Source of the DNA: Paenibacillus chibensis
Lineage (GTDB): Bacteria; Bacillota; Bacilli; Paenibacillales; Paenibacillaceae
Direction: 5' to 3'
NCBI RefSeq assembly: GCF_004001045.1
Contig: NZ_BIMK01000028.1
Span: 1-64,000, forward strand
DNA: 64,000 bases
Position numbers and translations under genes: made by a program. Positions 18,557-26,943 of the stretch are shown piece after piece. Position 1 is the first letter of the stretch. Each line of letters begins with the position of its first letter. The notes beneath the pieces were generated by a model. That model did no database searches and was not told the DNA's origin. It saw only the letters and a program-made list of their open reading frames with translations.

Positions 18557-18988
18557 ATGACGTCAGAGCAAATCGTTAGAGCATTTTTCGAGGAGGTGCG
18601 TTCCGGGCGGAGTCTGGAGCGTGCGAATATATGGATGGCGGAGCAGGTTTACGCGCATCAAGTGGTATCGGAAGCGGAAGAGACCGTCATCCGGACCCCG
18701 CAGCAATATGCGGATCATGTCAGGGAAATGATGGCGGCTTACGGCCCATTTTCCTTGGAAGTGCAGGAATGTATCGCGCAGGAGGATAAAGTGTTCGTCC
18801 GATGGAAGCAGGTCGGGAGCCATATCGGTGAAGTCGACGGATTCGCCCCGACGGGTCTCCCCGTGATAGAAATCGCCAGCGCTGTCTACCGGGTTGAAGC
18901 CGGAAAAATCGTGGAGTATTGGATTCAAATCGACCGGTCCGGGATCCGGGTTCAGCTCGAGCGGAATCAACGCATGAACCGGAGTTGA
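18557..18988 (+). CDS. SnoaL-like/ester cyclase family protein
   Basis: Small NTF2-fold protein of 143 residues (MTSEQIVRAFFEEVRSG...). Features of the SnoaL-like ester cyclase group are VRWKQVGSH near residues 89-97, PTGLPVIEIASAVYRVEAGKI and EYWIQID. These proteins bind small hydrophobic molecules or act as isomerases/hydrolases; nothing specific can be assigned. ATG 18557 follows GGGAGGG; an in-frame ATG 39 bases upstream precedes that site and is rejected. Confidence 0.8.
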   Translation: MTSEQIVRAFFEEVRSGRSLERANIWMAEQVYAHQVVSEAEETVIRTPQQYADHVREMMAAYGPFSLEVQECIAQEDKVFVRWKQVGSHIGEVDGFAPTGLPVIEIASAVYRVEAGKIVEYWIQIDRSGIRVQLERNQRMNRS

Positions 18989-19058
18989 GAGAAGACCTGA
19001 TAGCGTCTCTCCCGAAAGCGGCGAGCTTGCCAAATGAAAAAGCACCGATCCTGCCGGA

Positions 19059-19331
19059 TCAGCGCTTGGGCTTGGAGTACACGATTTTGCGGATTGAATC
19101 CACGGATAGGTGGTATTCATCAGCCAGCTGCGGAATTTTGCCGCCGCCTGCGAACGCTTTTCGAATGGCTGCGTTCCGGTCGTCGATCTGCTTGCGGGTT
19201 CCGGAACGGCTGCCCCATTGCTTGGGGGCTTCGTCCAGCCGGGGAATGTAGATCGTATCTCCTTGAACATATTTTTGAATTTCGGAAATTAACGTTTCGG
19301 GTAATACGTTTGCGGCTTTTACATAGGCCAT
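19059..19331 (-). CDS. CD3324-family small HTH protein (copy A)
   Basis: 90-residue protein of the CD3324 family, related to the phage Mor transcription-activator fold. Residues about 15-35 hold YVQGDTIYIP, about 38-45 WGSRSGTR, and the C-terminal third is a helix-turn-helix (RNAAIRKAFAGG...IPQLADEYHLSVDSIRKIVY). A paralog lies at 34120-34392 with the same YVQGD.IYIP, WG.RSG.R and D..KIVY blocks. ATG follows AAGGAG. Its leader contains a long hairpin and a short ORF (separate entries). Probably DNA-binding; target unknown. Confidence 0.8.
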   Translation of the reverse strand: MAYVKAANVLPETLISEIQKYVQGDTIYIPRLDEAPKQWGSRSGTRKQIDDRNAAIRKAFAGGGKIPQLADEYHLSVDSIRKIVYSKPKR

Positions 19332-19408
19332 TTTAGCCAGCTCCTTATTGTGTATTTCTGTCTAATAAGGGGCAAAGCGAAAATACCGGAAAAGCATGCA
19401 TCGGCGAA

Positions 19409-19507
19409 TCAGTGGTTGTTTCGCCTCATGCAAAGGTTCGCCTTCCGATACCTTCTCTTTGCATGAGTGGTCTGTAATGCCATTGCTTTCTTGACCAAAG
19501 TCATCAT
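19409..19507 (-). CDS. Short basic ORF in the CD3324-A leader
   Basis: 32 codons (ATG 19507, stop 19409-19411) behind a near-perfect AAAGGAGGTG ribosome binding site (about 19513-19522) and a TATAAT box on the minus strand some 25 bases further up. The product is Lys/Arg-rich with no known domain. The ribosome binding site argues for translation; the peptide itself may matter less than coupling to the hairpin at 19425-19467, which lies inside it. It could be a leader peptide. Confidence 0.4.
   Translation of the reverse strand: MMTLVKKAMALQTTHAKRRYRKANLCMRRNNH
19425..19467 (-). promoter_or_regulatory. Hairpin with CATGCAA/TTGCATG core upstream of CD3324-A
   Basis: Perfect 11-base inverted repeat CTCATGCAAAG (19425-19435) and CTTTGCATGAG (19457-19467) with a 21-base loop, 93 bases before the CD3324-A start. 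A hairpin with the same core precedes CD3324-B at 33965-34014. Confidence 0.6.
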
Positions 19508-19606
19508 GAATCCACCTCCTTTACGTCGTGTGTTTCCCATTATATAACAATATTAAAGGCGATTGACGGCCAATCTTCATTTTCAAGCTGTTTTTGCAAA
19601 GAAAAC

Positions 19607-19638
19607 AAGAGGTGACCCTGTAAAGGGCACCTCTTTTT
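19607..19638. terminator. Terminator-like hairpin
   Basis: AAGAGGTG.CCCT / AGGG.CACCTCTT stem with TTTTT after it on the plus strand and an A-tract before it. It insulates the importer promoter from the left. Confidence 0.7.
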
Positions 19639-19744
19639 GTCTCGGATTATGAAGATACCAAGATACAGATCTCTTGGTGTCATTTTTATGTCCTGCACAG
19701 AACGGAATCTAAAAAAAGTGGAATTTTTGCCAAAGGCGGGTTCC

Positions 19745-19789
19745 TTATGCAAGAGGAGGATAGGCTCTATAATTATGTATGCGGTTACA
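19745..19789 (+). promoter_or_regulatory. Promoter with candidate CcpA cre site
   Basis: TTATGC (19745-19750), 17 bases, TATAAT (19768-19773). TGTATGCGGTTACA at 19776-19789 matches the cre consensus TGWNANCGNTNWCA at all but one fixed position and covers the expected transcription start, where CcpA binding would repress. Confidence 0.65.
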
Positions 19790-19825
19790 AGAAACCGAGA
19801 GATGAATAAAAAGGGGAGGCAAAGT

Positions 19826-21235
19826 ATGAAACGCATCAAAAGCATGAAAAGTATGTTTGTCGGAATCTCTGCAATGCTCATGATATCATCTGCTCTTACA
19901 GCGTGTGGCGGCAATTCGGACTCATCCAGCCCAAGCACAAGTTCAACCCCATCAGACACCACTTCCACGGCTCCAGCCAAAGGTGATGGCTCGAAAGTCA
20001 CTATCAATTTGTGGAGCTTCACGGACGAGATTCCGAATATGACCAAAAAATATATGGAAACCCATCCCGACGCGAATGTGGATTTCAAAACCACGGTCAT
20101 CGCGACGACAGATGGCGCTTATCAGCCGGCTCTTGACCAGGCGCTGGCCGCTGGCGGTAAAGATGCCCCGGACATTTATGCAGCAGAATCGGCATTCGTG
20201 CTCAAGTATTCGCAAGGCGATGCATCGAGCTATGCCGCCAACTATGCAGATCTGGGCCTTGACGACCAGATGGTTAAAGACGCGGGTATCGCTCAATATT
20301 CGGTTGATATCGGCAGCAAAGAAGGCGAGCTGAAAGCCCTCGGCTATCAAGCGACCGGCGGTGCCTTTATCTATCGCCGCTCGATTGCCAAGGATGTATT
20401 TGGAACGGACGATCCGGCTACGATCAAGAATGAAATCGGACCAGGCTGGGATAAATTCTTCGATGCAGCTGCGAAGCTGAAAGCGAAAGGATACGGCATC
20501 GTTTCCGGCGACGGCGATATTTGGCATCCAATCGAAAACAGCTCCGACAAGGGTTGGATTGTCGATGGCAAGCTTCATATTGATCCGAAGCGCGAACAGT
20601 TCCTTGATCTCTCCAAAAAGCTGAAAGACAACGGCTACCACAACGATACGACGGACTGGACGGAAGCGTGGTATGCGGATATGTCCGGCGCCGGCAAGCA
20701 GCCAATCTTCGGATTCTTCGGTCCCGCTTGGCTCATCAACTACGTGATGAACGGTCAAGTGAAGGACACCAATGGTGACTGGGCTGTTGCTGAGCCTACG
20801 ACAGGCTTCTTCTGGGGAGGCACCTGGCTGCTCGCCAATAAGGATGCTGTCAAGGACGACGCAAAGAAAAAGGCTGTTGCAGACTTTATCAAATGGGTAA
20901 CGCTCGATACCTCCGAAACAGGACTTCAATATTACTGGGCTAACGGTACGATGAAGGAAGGCGAGCAAGGCACGAAGGACAGCGTTGCATCCTCCGTCGT
21001 CATGTCGAAGTCAAACGGCGAAGTTGCGCTGCTCGGCGGGCAGAACATGTTCGATGTGTTCGTACCGGCCAACGCCAACGCTTCAGGTAAAAACTTGACG
21101 CAATACGACGAAACAATTAACAAACTCTGGCGCGATCAAACACGCGAGTACACCGCAGGCAACAAGTCCCGCGACGATGCGATCAAAACCTTCAAACAGC
21201 AAGTCAAAGACCAGCTTGGTATTGATAGCGAATAA
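19826..21235 (+). CDS. Carbohydrate ABC transporter substrate-binding lipoprotein
   Basis: Extracellular sugar-binding component of 469 residues (family 1 solute-binding protein). ATG 19826 follows AAGGGGAGG; the signal peptide is followed by the lipobox SSALTAC with Cys near residue 28, then a Ser/Thr/Pro-rich linker. An in-frame start at 19637 lies upstream of the promoter and is rejected. Two permease genes follow. The hairpin after the stop probably stabilises this part of the mRNA. The sugar cannot be told from sequence; the cre site suggests repression by glucose. Confidence 0.93.
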   Translation: MKRIKSMKSMFVGISAMLMISSALTACGGNSDSSSPSTSSTPSDTTSTAPAKGDGSKVTINLWSFTDEIPNMTKKYMETHPDANVDFKTTVIATTDGAYQPALDQALAAGGKDAPDIYAAESAFVLKYSQGDASSYAANYADLGLDDQMVKDAGIAQYSVDIGSKEGELKALGYQATGGAFIYRRSIAKDVFGTDDPATIKNEIGPGWDKFFDAAAKLKAKGYGIVSGDGDIWHPIENSSDKGWIVDGKLHIDPKREQFLDLSKKLKDNGYHNDTTDWTEAWYADMSGAGKQPIFGFFGPAWLINYVMNGQVKDTNGDWAVAEPTTGFFWGGTWLLANKDAVKDDAKKKAVADFIKWVTLDTSETGLQYYWANGTMKEGEQGTKDSVASSVVMSKSNGEVALLGGQNMFDVFVPANANASGKNLTQYDETINKLWRDQTREYTAGNKSRDDAIKTFKQQVKDQLGIDSE

Positions 21236-21244
21236 AAAGCAGCT

Positions 21245-21272
21245 GAAGGGGCGGGGGTTTACCCGCCCCTTC
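21245..21272 (+). other. mRNA-stabilising/attenuating hairpin between lipoprotein and permease genes
   Basis: Perfect 11-base GC-rich stem GAAGGGGCGGG / CCCGCCCCTTC with a 6-base loop and no T tract. Such hairpins usually raise binding-protein levels over permeases within one operon. Confidence 0.75.
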
Positions 21273-21295
21273 ATATCAACTAATGAGGTGAGAGC

Positions 21296-22264
21296 ATGCG
21301 CCGCAAAGGTGTCAACTATTCGAAATACGGCTATATGTTTACCTTTCCGTTTGTCCTGGCATTTGTGGTTTTCTCGCTGTATCCCATTTTATACACCGCA
21401 GTGATCGGATTCACTGATATGAAAGGGATCATACCTAAACCGATTCATTTTCTGGATAATCCTTTTCAAAATTTCAAAGAACTCCTCTTTGATAACGCTT
21501 CGTTCAGGAAGTCTCTGATCAACACGGGGTTGCTCTGGATATTCAACTTCATACCCCAGATGGTACTTGCACTCTTGCTTACCGCGTGGTTCACGAACCG
21601 CCGCCTTAACATCAAGGGACAAGGCGCATTTAAAGTGCTGCTCTATATGCCGAATATCATTACTGCAAGTACGATCGCCGTGCTGTTCAGCACGCTGTTT
21701 GCCTATCCGATGGGCCCTGTAAACAGTTTGTTTCAAATGCTGGGATGGTCCGACGCACCGATCTTCTTCCTTCAGAATAAGGGGACGGCGCGCGGCATTG
21801 TGTCGTTCATCCAATTCTGGATGTGGTACGGCAACACCATGATCGTTCTGATCGCAGGCGTTGCAGGCATCAATCCCGCTCTCTTCGAGTCCGCGGCAAT
21901 AGACGGGGCTAACGGATTTCAGACCTTCTTCCGCATCACGCTCCCGAGCCTGCGTACGATATTGCTTTTCACGTTGATTACATCCTTGGTCGGTGGTTTG
22001 ACCATGTTCGATATACCGCAATTGTTCCTTGCCGGCGGACCTGACGACTCCACGCTAACGACATCCATGTTTATCTACGGTCAAGCGTTCAAGGGCAGCT
22101 ATATGTATAACCGTGCCGCAGCGGCGAGCATGATCATGTTCGCGATCACGGCAGTGCTGTCCGGATTCCTGTTCTACCTGATGCGCGACCGCGACGAGGC
22201 CAGATTGAAAAAGGCAGAGAAAAAATACAGAAAAGCTGCCGAAGCAGCCGTTAGGGAGGTGTAG
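21296..22264 (+). CDS. Carbohydrate ABC transporter permease, MalF/LacF type
   Basis: Inner-membrane channel subunit of 322 residues with six predicted helices. The cytoplasmic EAA loop reads ESAAIDGANGFQTFFRITLP (near residues 200-219), the docking site for the ATPase. ATG follows GAGGTGAG. The next permease starts 3 bases after this stop. The C-terminus is a charged Lys/Arg/Glu helix. No ATPase gene is in the cluster, so a shared MsmX-like ATPase is inferred. Confidence 0.92.
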   Translation: MRRKGVNYSKYGYMFTFPFVLAFVVFSLYPILYTAVIGFTDMKGIIPKPIHFLDNPFQNFKELLFDNASFRKSLINTGLLWIFNFIPQMVLALLLTAWFTNRRLNIKGQGAFKVLLYMPNIITASTIAVLFSTLFAYPMGPVNSLFQMLGWSDAPIFFLQNKGTARGIVSFIQFWMWYGNTMIVLIAGVAGINPALFESAAIDGANGFQTFFRITLPSLRTILLFTLITSLVGGLTMFDIPQLFLAGGPDDSTLTTSMFIYGQAFKGSYMYNRAAAASMIMFAITAVLSGFLFYLMRDRDEARLKKAEKKYRKAAEAAVREV

Positions 22265-22267
22265 CAC

Positions 22268-23122
22268 ATGGCAAAAGTTCAGAGAAGCAGTACCGTCAAC
22301 CAAAAAATCAGCAGAACAATTATTTATATCGTCTGCATTTCTTTAGCGGTACTCAGCATCCTTCTATTTTGGATCATGTTCGTCAACGCCACGCGCTCCA
22401 CACCGGAAATCCAGAGCGGTCTGTCGCTGATTCCTTCGACTCATATGATGAGCAACCTGAGAGTGCTGCTCGACAAGAGCTTTGATCCATGGAAAGGGTT
22501 CTTGAATTCGTTTATTATCTCCAGTTCCGCAACGATCTGCACCGTCTATTTCTCGTCCTTGACGGCCTATGGGCTCGTGGCTTATAACTGGAAGCTTCGC
22601 CAGCCATTTTTCACTTTTATCCTGTGTGTTATGATGATTCCTTCCCAGGCAAGCGCGATCGGATTCTATCAGTTCATGTATAAATTACATTGGACCAATA
22701 ACTTCCTTCCGCTGATTCTGCCCGCGATTGCAGCGCCGGCGGTGGTGTTCTTCATGCGCCAATACCTGCTTGCGACCCTGTCGATGGAGATCGTGGAAGC
22801 AGCGCGCGTCGACGGATCCGGTGAATTCTCCACATTTAACCGGATTATCTTACCTCTAATGATGCCGGCAGTGGCAACGCAGGCGATCTTTGCCTTTGTC
22901 GCTAACTGGAACAACCTGTTCATGCCGTTGATTCTGTTGACGCAGAAGGATAAATATACGATGCCGATCATGGTCAGCTTGCTTCGAGGTGATATTTACA
23001 AGACGGAGTTCGGCTCCATCTACATGGGGTTGGCCCTGACAGCATTACCGCTGTTTGTGGTTTACTTCCTGTTATCCCGGTATATTATCGCGGGGGTGGC
23101 GCTGGGAGGCGTGAAAGAATAA
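22268..23122 (+). CDS. Carbohydrate ABC transporter permease, MalG/LacG type
   Basis: Second membrane subunit, 284 residues, six helices, EAA loop VEAARVDGSGEFSTFNRIILP near residues 177-197 and the usual C-terminal GGVKE. GGGAGGT just before the ATG also forms the last codons of the upstream permease, so translation is coupled. Last gene of the importer operon. Confidence 0.92.
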   Translation: MAKVQRSSTVNQKISRTIIYIVCISLAVLSILLFWIMFVNATRSTPEIQSGLSLIPSTHMMSNLRVLLDKSFDPWKGFLNSFIISSSATICTVYFSSLTAYGLVAYNWKLRQPFFTFILCVMMIPSQASAIGFYQFMYKLHWTNNFLPLILPAIAAPAVVFFMRQYLLATLSMEIVEAARVDGSGEFSTFNRIILPLMMPAVATQAIFAFVANWNNLFMPLILLTQKDKYTMPIMVSLLRGDIYKTEFGSIYMGLALTALPLFVVYFLLSRYIIAGVALGGVKE

Positions 23123-23173
23123 TACGAAATGTGGAACCAATACTAACGTGGAATCCATATGCGGATAACAAAG

Positions 23174-23198
23174 AGGTGCCTGCAAAGGGCGCCTTTTT
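23174..23198 (+). terminator. Terminator of the importer operon
   Basis: AGGTGCC / GGCGCCT stem with a 7-base loop and TTTTT. Confidence 0.85.
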
Positions 23199-23238
23199 CT
23201 ATGTTTTTATTTCTGGCAAACAGGCTGTAAACAGCAGA

Positions 23239-23264
23239 AAAGACGGCTTGATGGAGCCGTCTTT
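23239..23264. terminator. Terminator of the DMT transporter gene
   Basis: AAGACGGCT / AGCCGTCTT stem; on the minus strand it is followed by TTTTCTG, 23 bases after the DMT gene stop. Confidence 0.75.
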
Positions 23265-23286
23265 CGCATTTTATTTATTCAAGGGA

Positions 23287-24147
23287 TCATCCCAGCATCC
23301 CGATCAGCAGTATCCCGCAGAACACCACGATAGAGGTCGAAATCCGCTTCACTCCCTGCTGCTCCTTCAGGAGAAGTACCCCGAGGAACGTCGCGAATAC
23401 GGTGCCGATTTCCCGCAGCGGACTGATATGAGCCATCGGAGCCTGCTGCATCGCGAAGAGAAAGAGCAGATAGGAGCCGGGGTTCAGGATCGCCCCGAGG
23501 AAGATGGTTGAGCGGTTTCGGTTCCATTCCTGCTTGAGCTGACGCGATTTCAGGACGAGCGGGGTTAAGCCCAGGACAAATCCGATATTCGTGACCTCAA
23601 GCAGCGATAACGGAGAGACATGCTGAAGGTTCAGCTTATCCACGAACACATAGCTGGTGGTGCACAAGCCCACGCACAGAGCCAAGCCGAATGGCTTTAA
23701 GCTTTGCGGCTGCGCAGCCTGCGCTTTTTTTCGCCGCGATCCTATGCCGCTGAGAAGGAAAAAGCCGCCAATCATGAGCACGATGCCGATCCAGCCGAAT
23801 GCGGACAGCGATTCCTTGAGGAAAAGCACCCCGATGATCGGGACCAGCAGCGTGCTGGTTCCCCGCATGATCGGATAGATTTGCGACAAATCGCCGAGCT
23901 CGTAGGTTTTGGACAACAGCCAGGAATAGAGCGCCTGCAGCAGCACGGACAACAGCAGTAAACCGTATGCACCGGCGGTAAGCGGATGGATCCACAGCTC
24001 CGTAACCAGCACAGGCAGCAGCAGGACCGCAGGGATCATCATGATCGACCACAGAAATACGCCTTTGTTGAGGCTTTGCTTGGTGAACATACTCCAGACG
24101 GCATGCGCCATCCCCGAAGCAAGCACGAGTAGTATAGGTAAAAGCAT
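23287..24147 (-). CDS. DMT-family (EamA) transporter
   Basis: Membrane transporter of 286 residues with about ten hydrophobic helices in two EamA repeats (near residues 4-135 and 152-284). Each repeat ends with the typical E/P-containing helix: LGDLSQIYPIMRGTSTLLVP in the first, APMAHISPLREIGTVFATF in the second. Members export or import amino acids, nucleobases or sugars; the substrate is unknown. ATG follows AAGGAG. It lies 20 bases after the metallophosphoesterase gene and is probably co-transcribed with it. Confidence 0.9.
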   Translation of the reverse strand: MLLPILLVLASGMAHAVWSMFTKQSLNKGVFLWSIMMIPAVLLLPVLVTELWIHPLTAGAYGLLLLSVLLQALYSWLLSKTYELGDLSQIYPIMRGTSTLLVPIIGVLFLKESLSAFGWIGIVLMIGGFFLLSGIGSRRKKAQAAQPQSLKPFGLALCVGLCTTSYVFVDKLNLQHVSPLSLLEVTNIGFVLGLTPLVLKSRQLKQEWNRNRSTIFLGAILNPGSYLLFLFAMQQAPMAHISPLREIGTVFATFLGVLLLKEQQGVKRISTSIVVFCGILLIGMLG

Positions 24148-24167
24148 GCGAGAAGACTCCTTAGATG

Positions 24168-25127
24168 TTAATTTTCGTCGTCACCGGGATGATGGACAGG
24201 CTGCTGCGTAACAACCGAGCCGTCGTCCAAGCGAAGCCAGGTAGTAAAATCGGCTTCGCCTGCGGTCAGGCGAATCACGCGCGCGCCGCGCTTGAATCCT
24301 TCCCGGCCATAGGTGTTATACCCGGTCGCCCGTCCGTAGCACAGGCGGATGCCGTGCAGGTCGCCGTAATAATCATTGACGTGATCATGTCCGCAGAAGG
24401 TGCCGACGACATCGCCCATCTCGAGCAGCGCCGTGAACAATCCCGAGTTGATGGGAGCGCAGCAGACGGGCTCATATTTATTTCCGTAGCAGGTCTGTTG
24501 ATCCCAGACTTCCTGATATTCGGGCACGGGGATATGGAAGAAGGCGAGGGCGGGCAGCTTGCTGGCTTGGTCCGCCGGATTCAGTCGCGCGGACTCGTTC
24601 ACGAGCCAGTCGATCTGATCGCGTCTTACCCAGTTGTAATAAGGAACATGCTCCAGCGGCGACAGGTTGCCGGAATCCAGGAAATATAGATTCGCCGCCG
24701 GCTTTCCCTCGGCATCCACCAGTTGGACGGTGTAATTGCCTACGCCCGTAATGTCCGCCGGTCCTGCTTCGGCAACCGTATGAGGATGCGATACAGCGAC
24801 TTTCATCAGCTCCTCGCGGGTAATATGGTTTTCCGTGTCATGATTGCCAAACACAACGGCCCAAGGAATGCTGCGCTGCTCGACAGCGGCGACGGCATCC
24901 CGGAAAGCCTGGGAAGGATTCTCACAGTCGGAGTAGCCCGCCGAAACATGGCCGGTATAGATGACATCCCCTGTAAAGACGACCATATCGGGTTTCTCCG
25001 CGTCCAGCGTCAGCTCCATCAAAGCGCGCGTGCGATGATCCTCGGGTTCTCCGTTTTTCCAATGAAGATCGGTGAACTGTACGATGGTAAACGTTCCGTC
25101 CTGCCGGAAAGATAGTTGTCGACTCAT
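24168..25127 (-). CDS. Calcineurin-like metallophosphoesterase
   Basis: Cytoplasmic dinuclear-metal phosphoesterase of 319 residues. Metal-binding motifs appear in order: FTDLHW (DxH, near residues 18-23), FTGDVIYTG (GD, near 50-58), FGNHDTEN (GNHD, near 94-101) and GHDHVNDYYG (GHDH, near 231-240). Family members act on phosphomonoesters, diesters or nucleotides. ATG 25127 follows AAGGGGGA with 9-base spacing; a TTG one codon earlier is less likely. First gene of a two-gene leftward operon with the DMT transporter, opposite a DeoR gene. Confidence 0.9.
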   Translation of the reverse strand: MSRQLSFRQDGTFTIVQFTDLHWKNGEPEDHRTRALMELTLDAEKPDMVVFTGDVIYTGHVSAGYSDCENPSQAFRDAVAAVEQRSIPWAVVFGNHDTENHITREELMKVAVSHPHTVAEAGPADITGVGNYTVQLVDAEGKPAANLYFLDSGNLSPLEHVPYYNWVRRDQIDWLVNESARLNPADQASKLPALAFFHIPVPEYQEVWDQQTCYGNKYEPVCCAPINSGLFTALLEMGDVVGTFCGHDHVNDYYGDLHGIRLCYGRATGYNTYGREGFKRGARVIRLTAGEADFTTWLRLDDGSVVTQQPVHHPGDDEN

Positions 25128-25152
25128 CAAGATTTTCCCCCTTGAAGTATAT

Positions 25153-25229
25153 CGTTGTTATTATGTTGATTTATGTATATTTCATGTTGTTTTCGTGTTG
25201 ATTGTATGCTCTGCGTAAAATGTTGTCAA
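25153..25229 (-). promoter_or_regulatory. Promoter with helically phased TGTTG repeats
   Basis: Minus strand TTGACA (25224-25229), 17 bases, TACAAT (25201-25206) drives the metallophosphoesterase gene. Just downstream, around the expected start site, TGTTG-like units begin at plus-strand positions 25153 (CGTTG), 25164, 25174 (TGTAT), 25185 and 25196, a period of 10-11 bases. This is the expected layout for a DeoR-family operator. Confidence 0.65.
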
Positions 25230-25302
25230 TTGTTTTTTACATTTGCTTTACAAATGGTTTTACAAATATATGATGCCATTCGTTCCTGTGTGCTTCCGAG
25301 GT

Positions 25303-25330
25303 TTGACAAGGCTTGCAAACAGCTTATACA
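25303..25330 (+). promoter_or_regulatory. Promoter of the DeoR gene
   Basis: TTGACA, 16 bases, TATACA; expected start near 25337. Confidence 0.65.
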
Positions 25331-25396
25331 CTGAGAAGAAACAACAACAAAACACATAAAAGCAAGCAGGTACGGCGATGTAAGGAGGAATGTGAT

Positions 25397-26173
25397 ATGT
25401 CCCTAACCTATGAGGAGCGGAAGCAAACCATTCTTGCGCGGCTAAGCACGGAGGGAAAAGTGCAGGTGCATGCCCTGGCGGAGCTGTTTCAAGTTTCAAC
25501 GGAGACGATTCGCCGCGATCTGGATCGCCTGGAGAAGGAAGGGCGGCTGCGGAAAGTATACGGCGGAGCGGTTCAGACCCGTTCCGAGCGGATCGAGCCT
25601 ACCTTTATCAAGCGGGCGCAAATGCATCCGGGGGAGAAACGTGCCATCGGCCAGACGGCCGCCGCGCTGATTGGCGAAGGTGAGACCGTGCTGCTGGATA
25701 ACGGAACGACCACGCTGGAAATTATGCGGGCGTTGAAGGAACGCGCGGACGTGACGGTCATTACAAGCTCTGTGCCTATTTTGGCATGCGCACTGGAAGG
25801 CTTTCAGGGAAAAGTGATTTTCGCGGGCGGTGACGTGAACTTGGGAATCCAGGCAGCGACAGGCGCGATTGCCCATCAGCTGCTGGAACAATTTAAGGTC
25901 AACAAAGCGTTCATATCAGCAGGAGGGATTTCGCTGTCTGACGGGATCACGGAGTACAATCTGGAGGAAGCGCTGCTGTCACGCAAAATGATGCAGCGGA
26001 CGGAGGAATCTATTTTGGTCGCCGATCATTCCAAATTCGGGGTAACTACCTTTGCCCAGATCGCGCCGATTGAGCATATCTCCATGATCGTGACGGATCG
26101 CGGCTGTTCCCAGGAATGGATCGAAGCGCTGAATAGGCTGGATGTAGAAGTTTTGATCGGCGGGCAGAGCTAA
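25397..26173 (+). CDS. DeoR-family transcriptional repressor
   Basis: Repressor of 258 residues that normally senses a phosphorylated sugar. The N-terminal HTH has the DeoR signature VSTETIRRDLDRLEKEGRLRKVYGG (near residues 34-58) and is followed by a DeoRC sensor domain with GETVLLDNGTTTLE and the ISAGGISLSDGITEYNLEEA motif. ATG 25397 follows TAAGGAGGAA; an upstream in-frame start at 25313 lies before the -10 box and is rejected. It is divergent from the metallophosphoesterase/DMT operon, its likely target. Confidence 0.92.
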   Translation: MSLTYEERKQTILARLSTEGKVQVHALAELFQVSTETIRRDLDRLEKEGRLRKVYGGAVQTRSERIEPTFIKRAQMHPGEKRAIGQTAAALIGEGETVLLDNGTTTLEIMRALKERADVTVITSSVPILACALEGFQGKVIFAGGDVNLGIQAATGAIAHQLLEQFKVNKAFISAGGISLSDGITEYNLEEALLSRKMMQRTEESILVADHSKFGVTTFAQIAPIEHISMIVTDRGCSQEWIEALNRLDVEVLIGGQS

Positions 26174-26332
26174 GCACCGGCAGGTCATTTGGCGAAAAAA
26201 TTCGAATTTAAAGAATCGGCATCCGATTGCCGGCACGCGTCTTCCAGTCTTATCAAGGTTCATCTTCCTCTAATCCGGTTATTAACGTTGTAGCAGACGC
26301 TGCAGATCATAACCCATAGAGGAGGAACCATG

Positions 26333-26734
26333 ATGGAAACCAATGTAACGAATATGACAAAAGTTCAAACCGTAAGAACTGCCGGTGAAGTTCGGGCGCA
26401 GGTGGACAAATTCGTGGCGGAAGGCTACAGCATGGACCGCATTTACGTCTTGGCTCACGATAAGGACAGAACGGACCGCGTAGCAGACCAAACGGGCACC
26501 GAGCAAATCGGTATGGACGAAGAAGGCATGGGTACCGCGATTGCGAATATTTTCCGTTCACGCGGCGACGAGCTTCGGGCGAAAATGAAATCCATGGGAA
26601 TCTCCGACAATGGGGCGGAACGTCTTGAAGAGGACATGGACCGTGACCGGATCGTCGTCATTGCCTGGGGCGGCAAAGAGTACGACAACGATGATTTTGA
26701 CCCGACGATTACTTATTTTCCATACATGATGTAA
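26333..26734 (+). CDS. YflT-domain general stress protein
   Basis: Cytoplasmic protein of 133 residues with a YflT (heat-induced stress protein) domain: TVRTAGEVRAQVDKFVAEGY at about residues 13-32 and RIYVLAHDKDRTDRVAD following. The rest is rich in Asp, Glu and Met. ATG 26333 is 6 bases after GGAGGAA and preferred over ATG 26330. The function is unknown beyond stress association in Bacillus. The 159-base upstream gap has a 12-base palindrome, AAATTCGAATTT (26198-26209), and no clear promoter. Confidence 0.8.
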   Translation: METNVTNMTKVQTVRTAGEVRAQVDKFVAEGYSMDRIYVLAHDKDRTDRVADQTGTEQIGMDEEGMGTAIANIFRSRGDELRAKMKSMGISDNGAERLEEDMDRDRIVVIAWGGKEYDNDDFDPTITYFPYMM

Positions 26735-26754
26735 TACGTTAGAAAAGCGAAAAG

Positions 26755-26787
26755 AGCCTGCACTCAGATGACTGAGGCAGGCTTTTT
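26755..26787 (+). terminator. Terminator of the YflT-like gene
   Basis: AGCCTGC.CTCAG / CTGAG.GCAGGCT stem followed by TTTTT. Confidence 0.88.
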
Positions 26788-26862
26788 GCTTGAGAGCTTT
26801 GTAAGCTGCGATTTCCTGCTGAGAATTGGAGCTCCCCAATCGCACATTTCTTCAATAAACAA

Positions 26863-26919
26863 TTGCAAATCAGAATAAGATGGAATACAATGGGTCCATA
26901 GTGAGTGATTGATCAATCA
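26863..26919 (+). promoter_or_regulatory. tetR promoter and operator 1
   Basis: TTGCAA (26863-26868), 17 bases, TACAAT (26886-26891). The perfect 14-base palindrome TGATTGATCAATCA (26906-26919) begins about 8 bases after the expected start site. Confidence 0.75.
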
Positions 26920-26943
26920 ATATCGGAAAAGAGGTGAACGAAT

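Larger units (their letters stand above)
19332..19825. other. Divergent intergenic region with short ORF, hairpin, terminator and promoter
   Basis: 494 bases between CD3324 copy A (leftward) and the sugar-binding lipoprotein (rightward). The left part carries a leader with a short ORF and a hairpin, the middle a T-tailed hairpin, the right a promoter with a candidate cre site, each listed separately. Confidence 0.7.
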
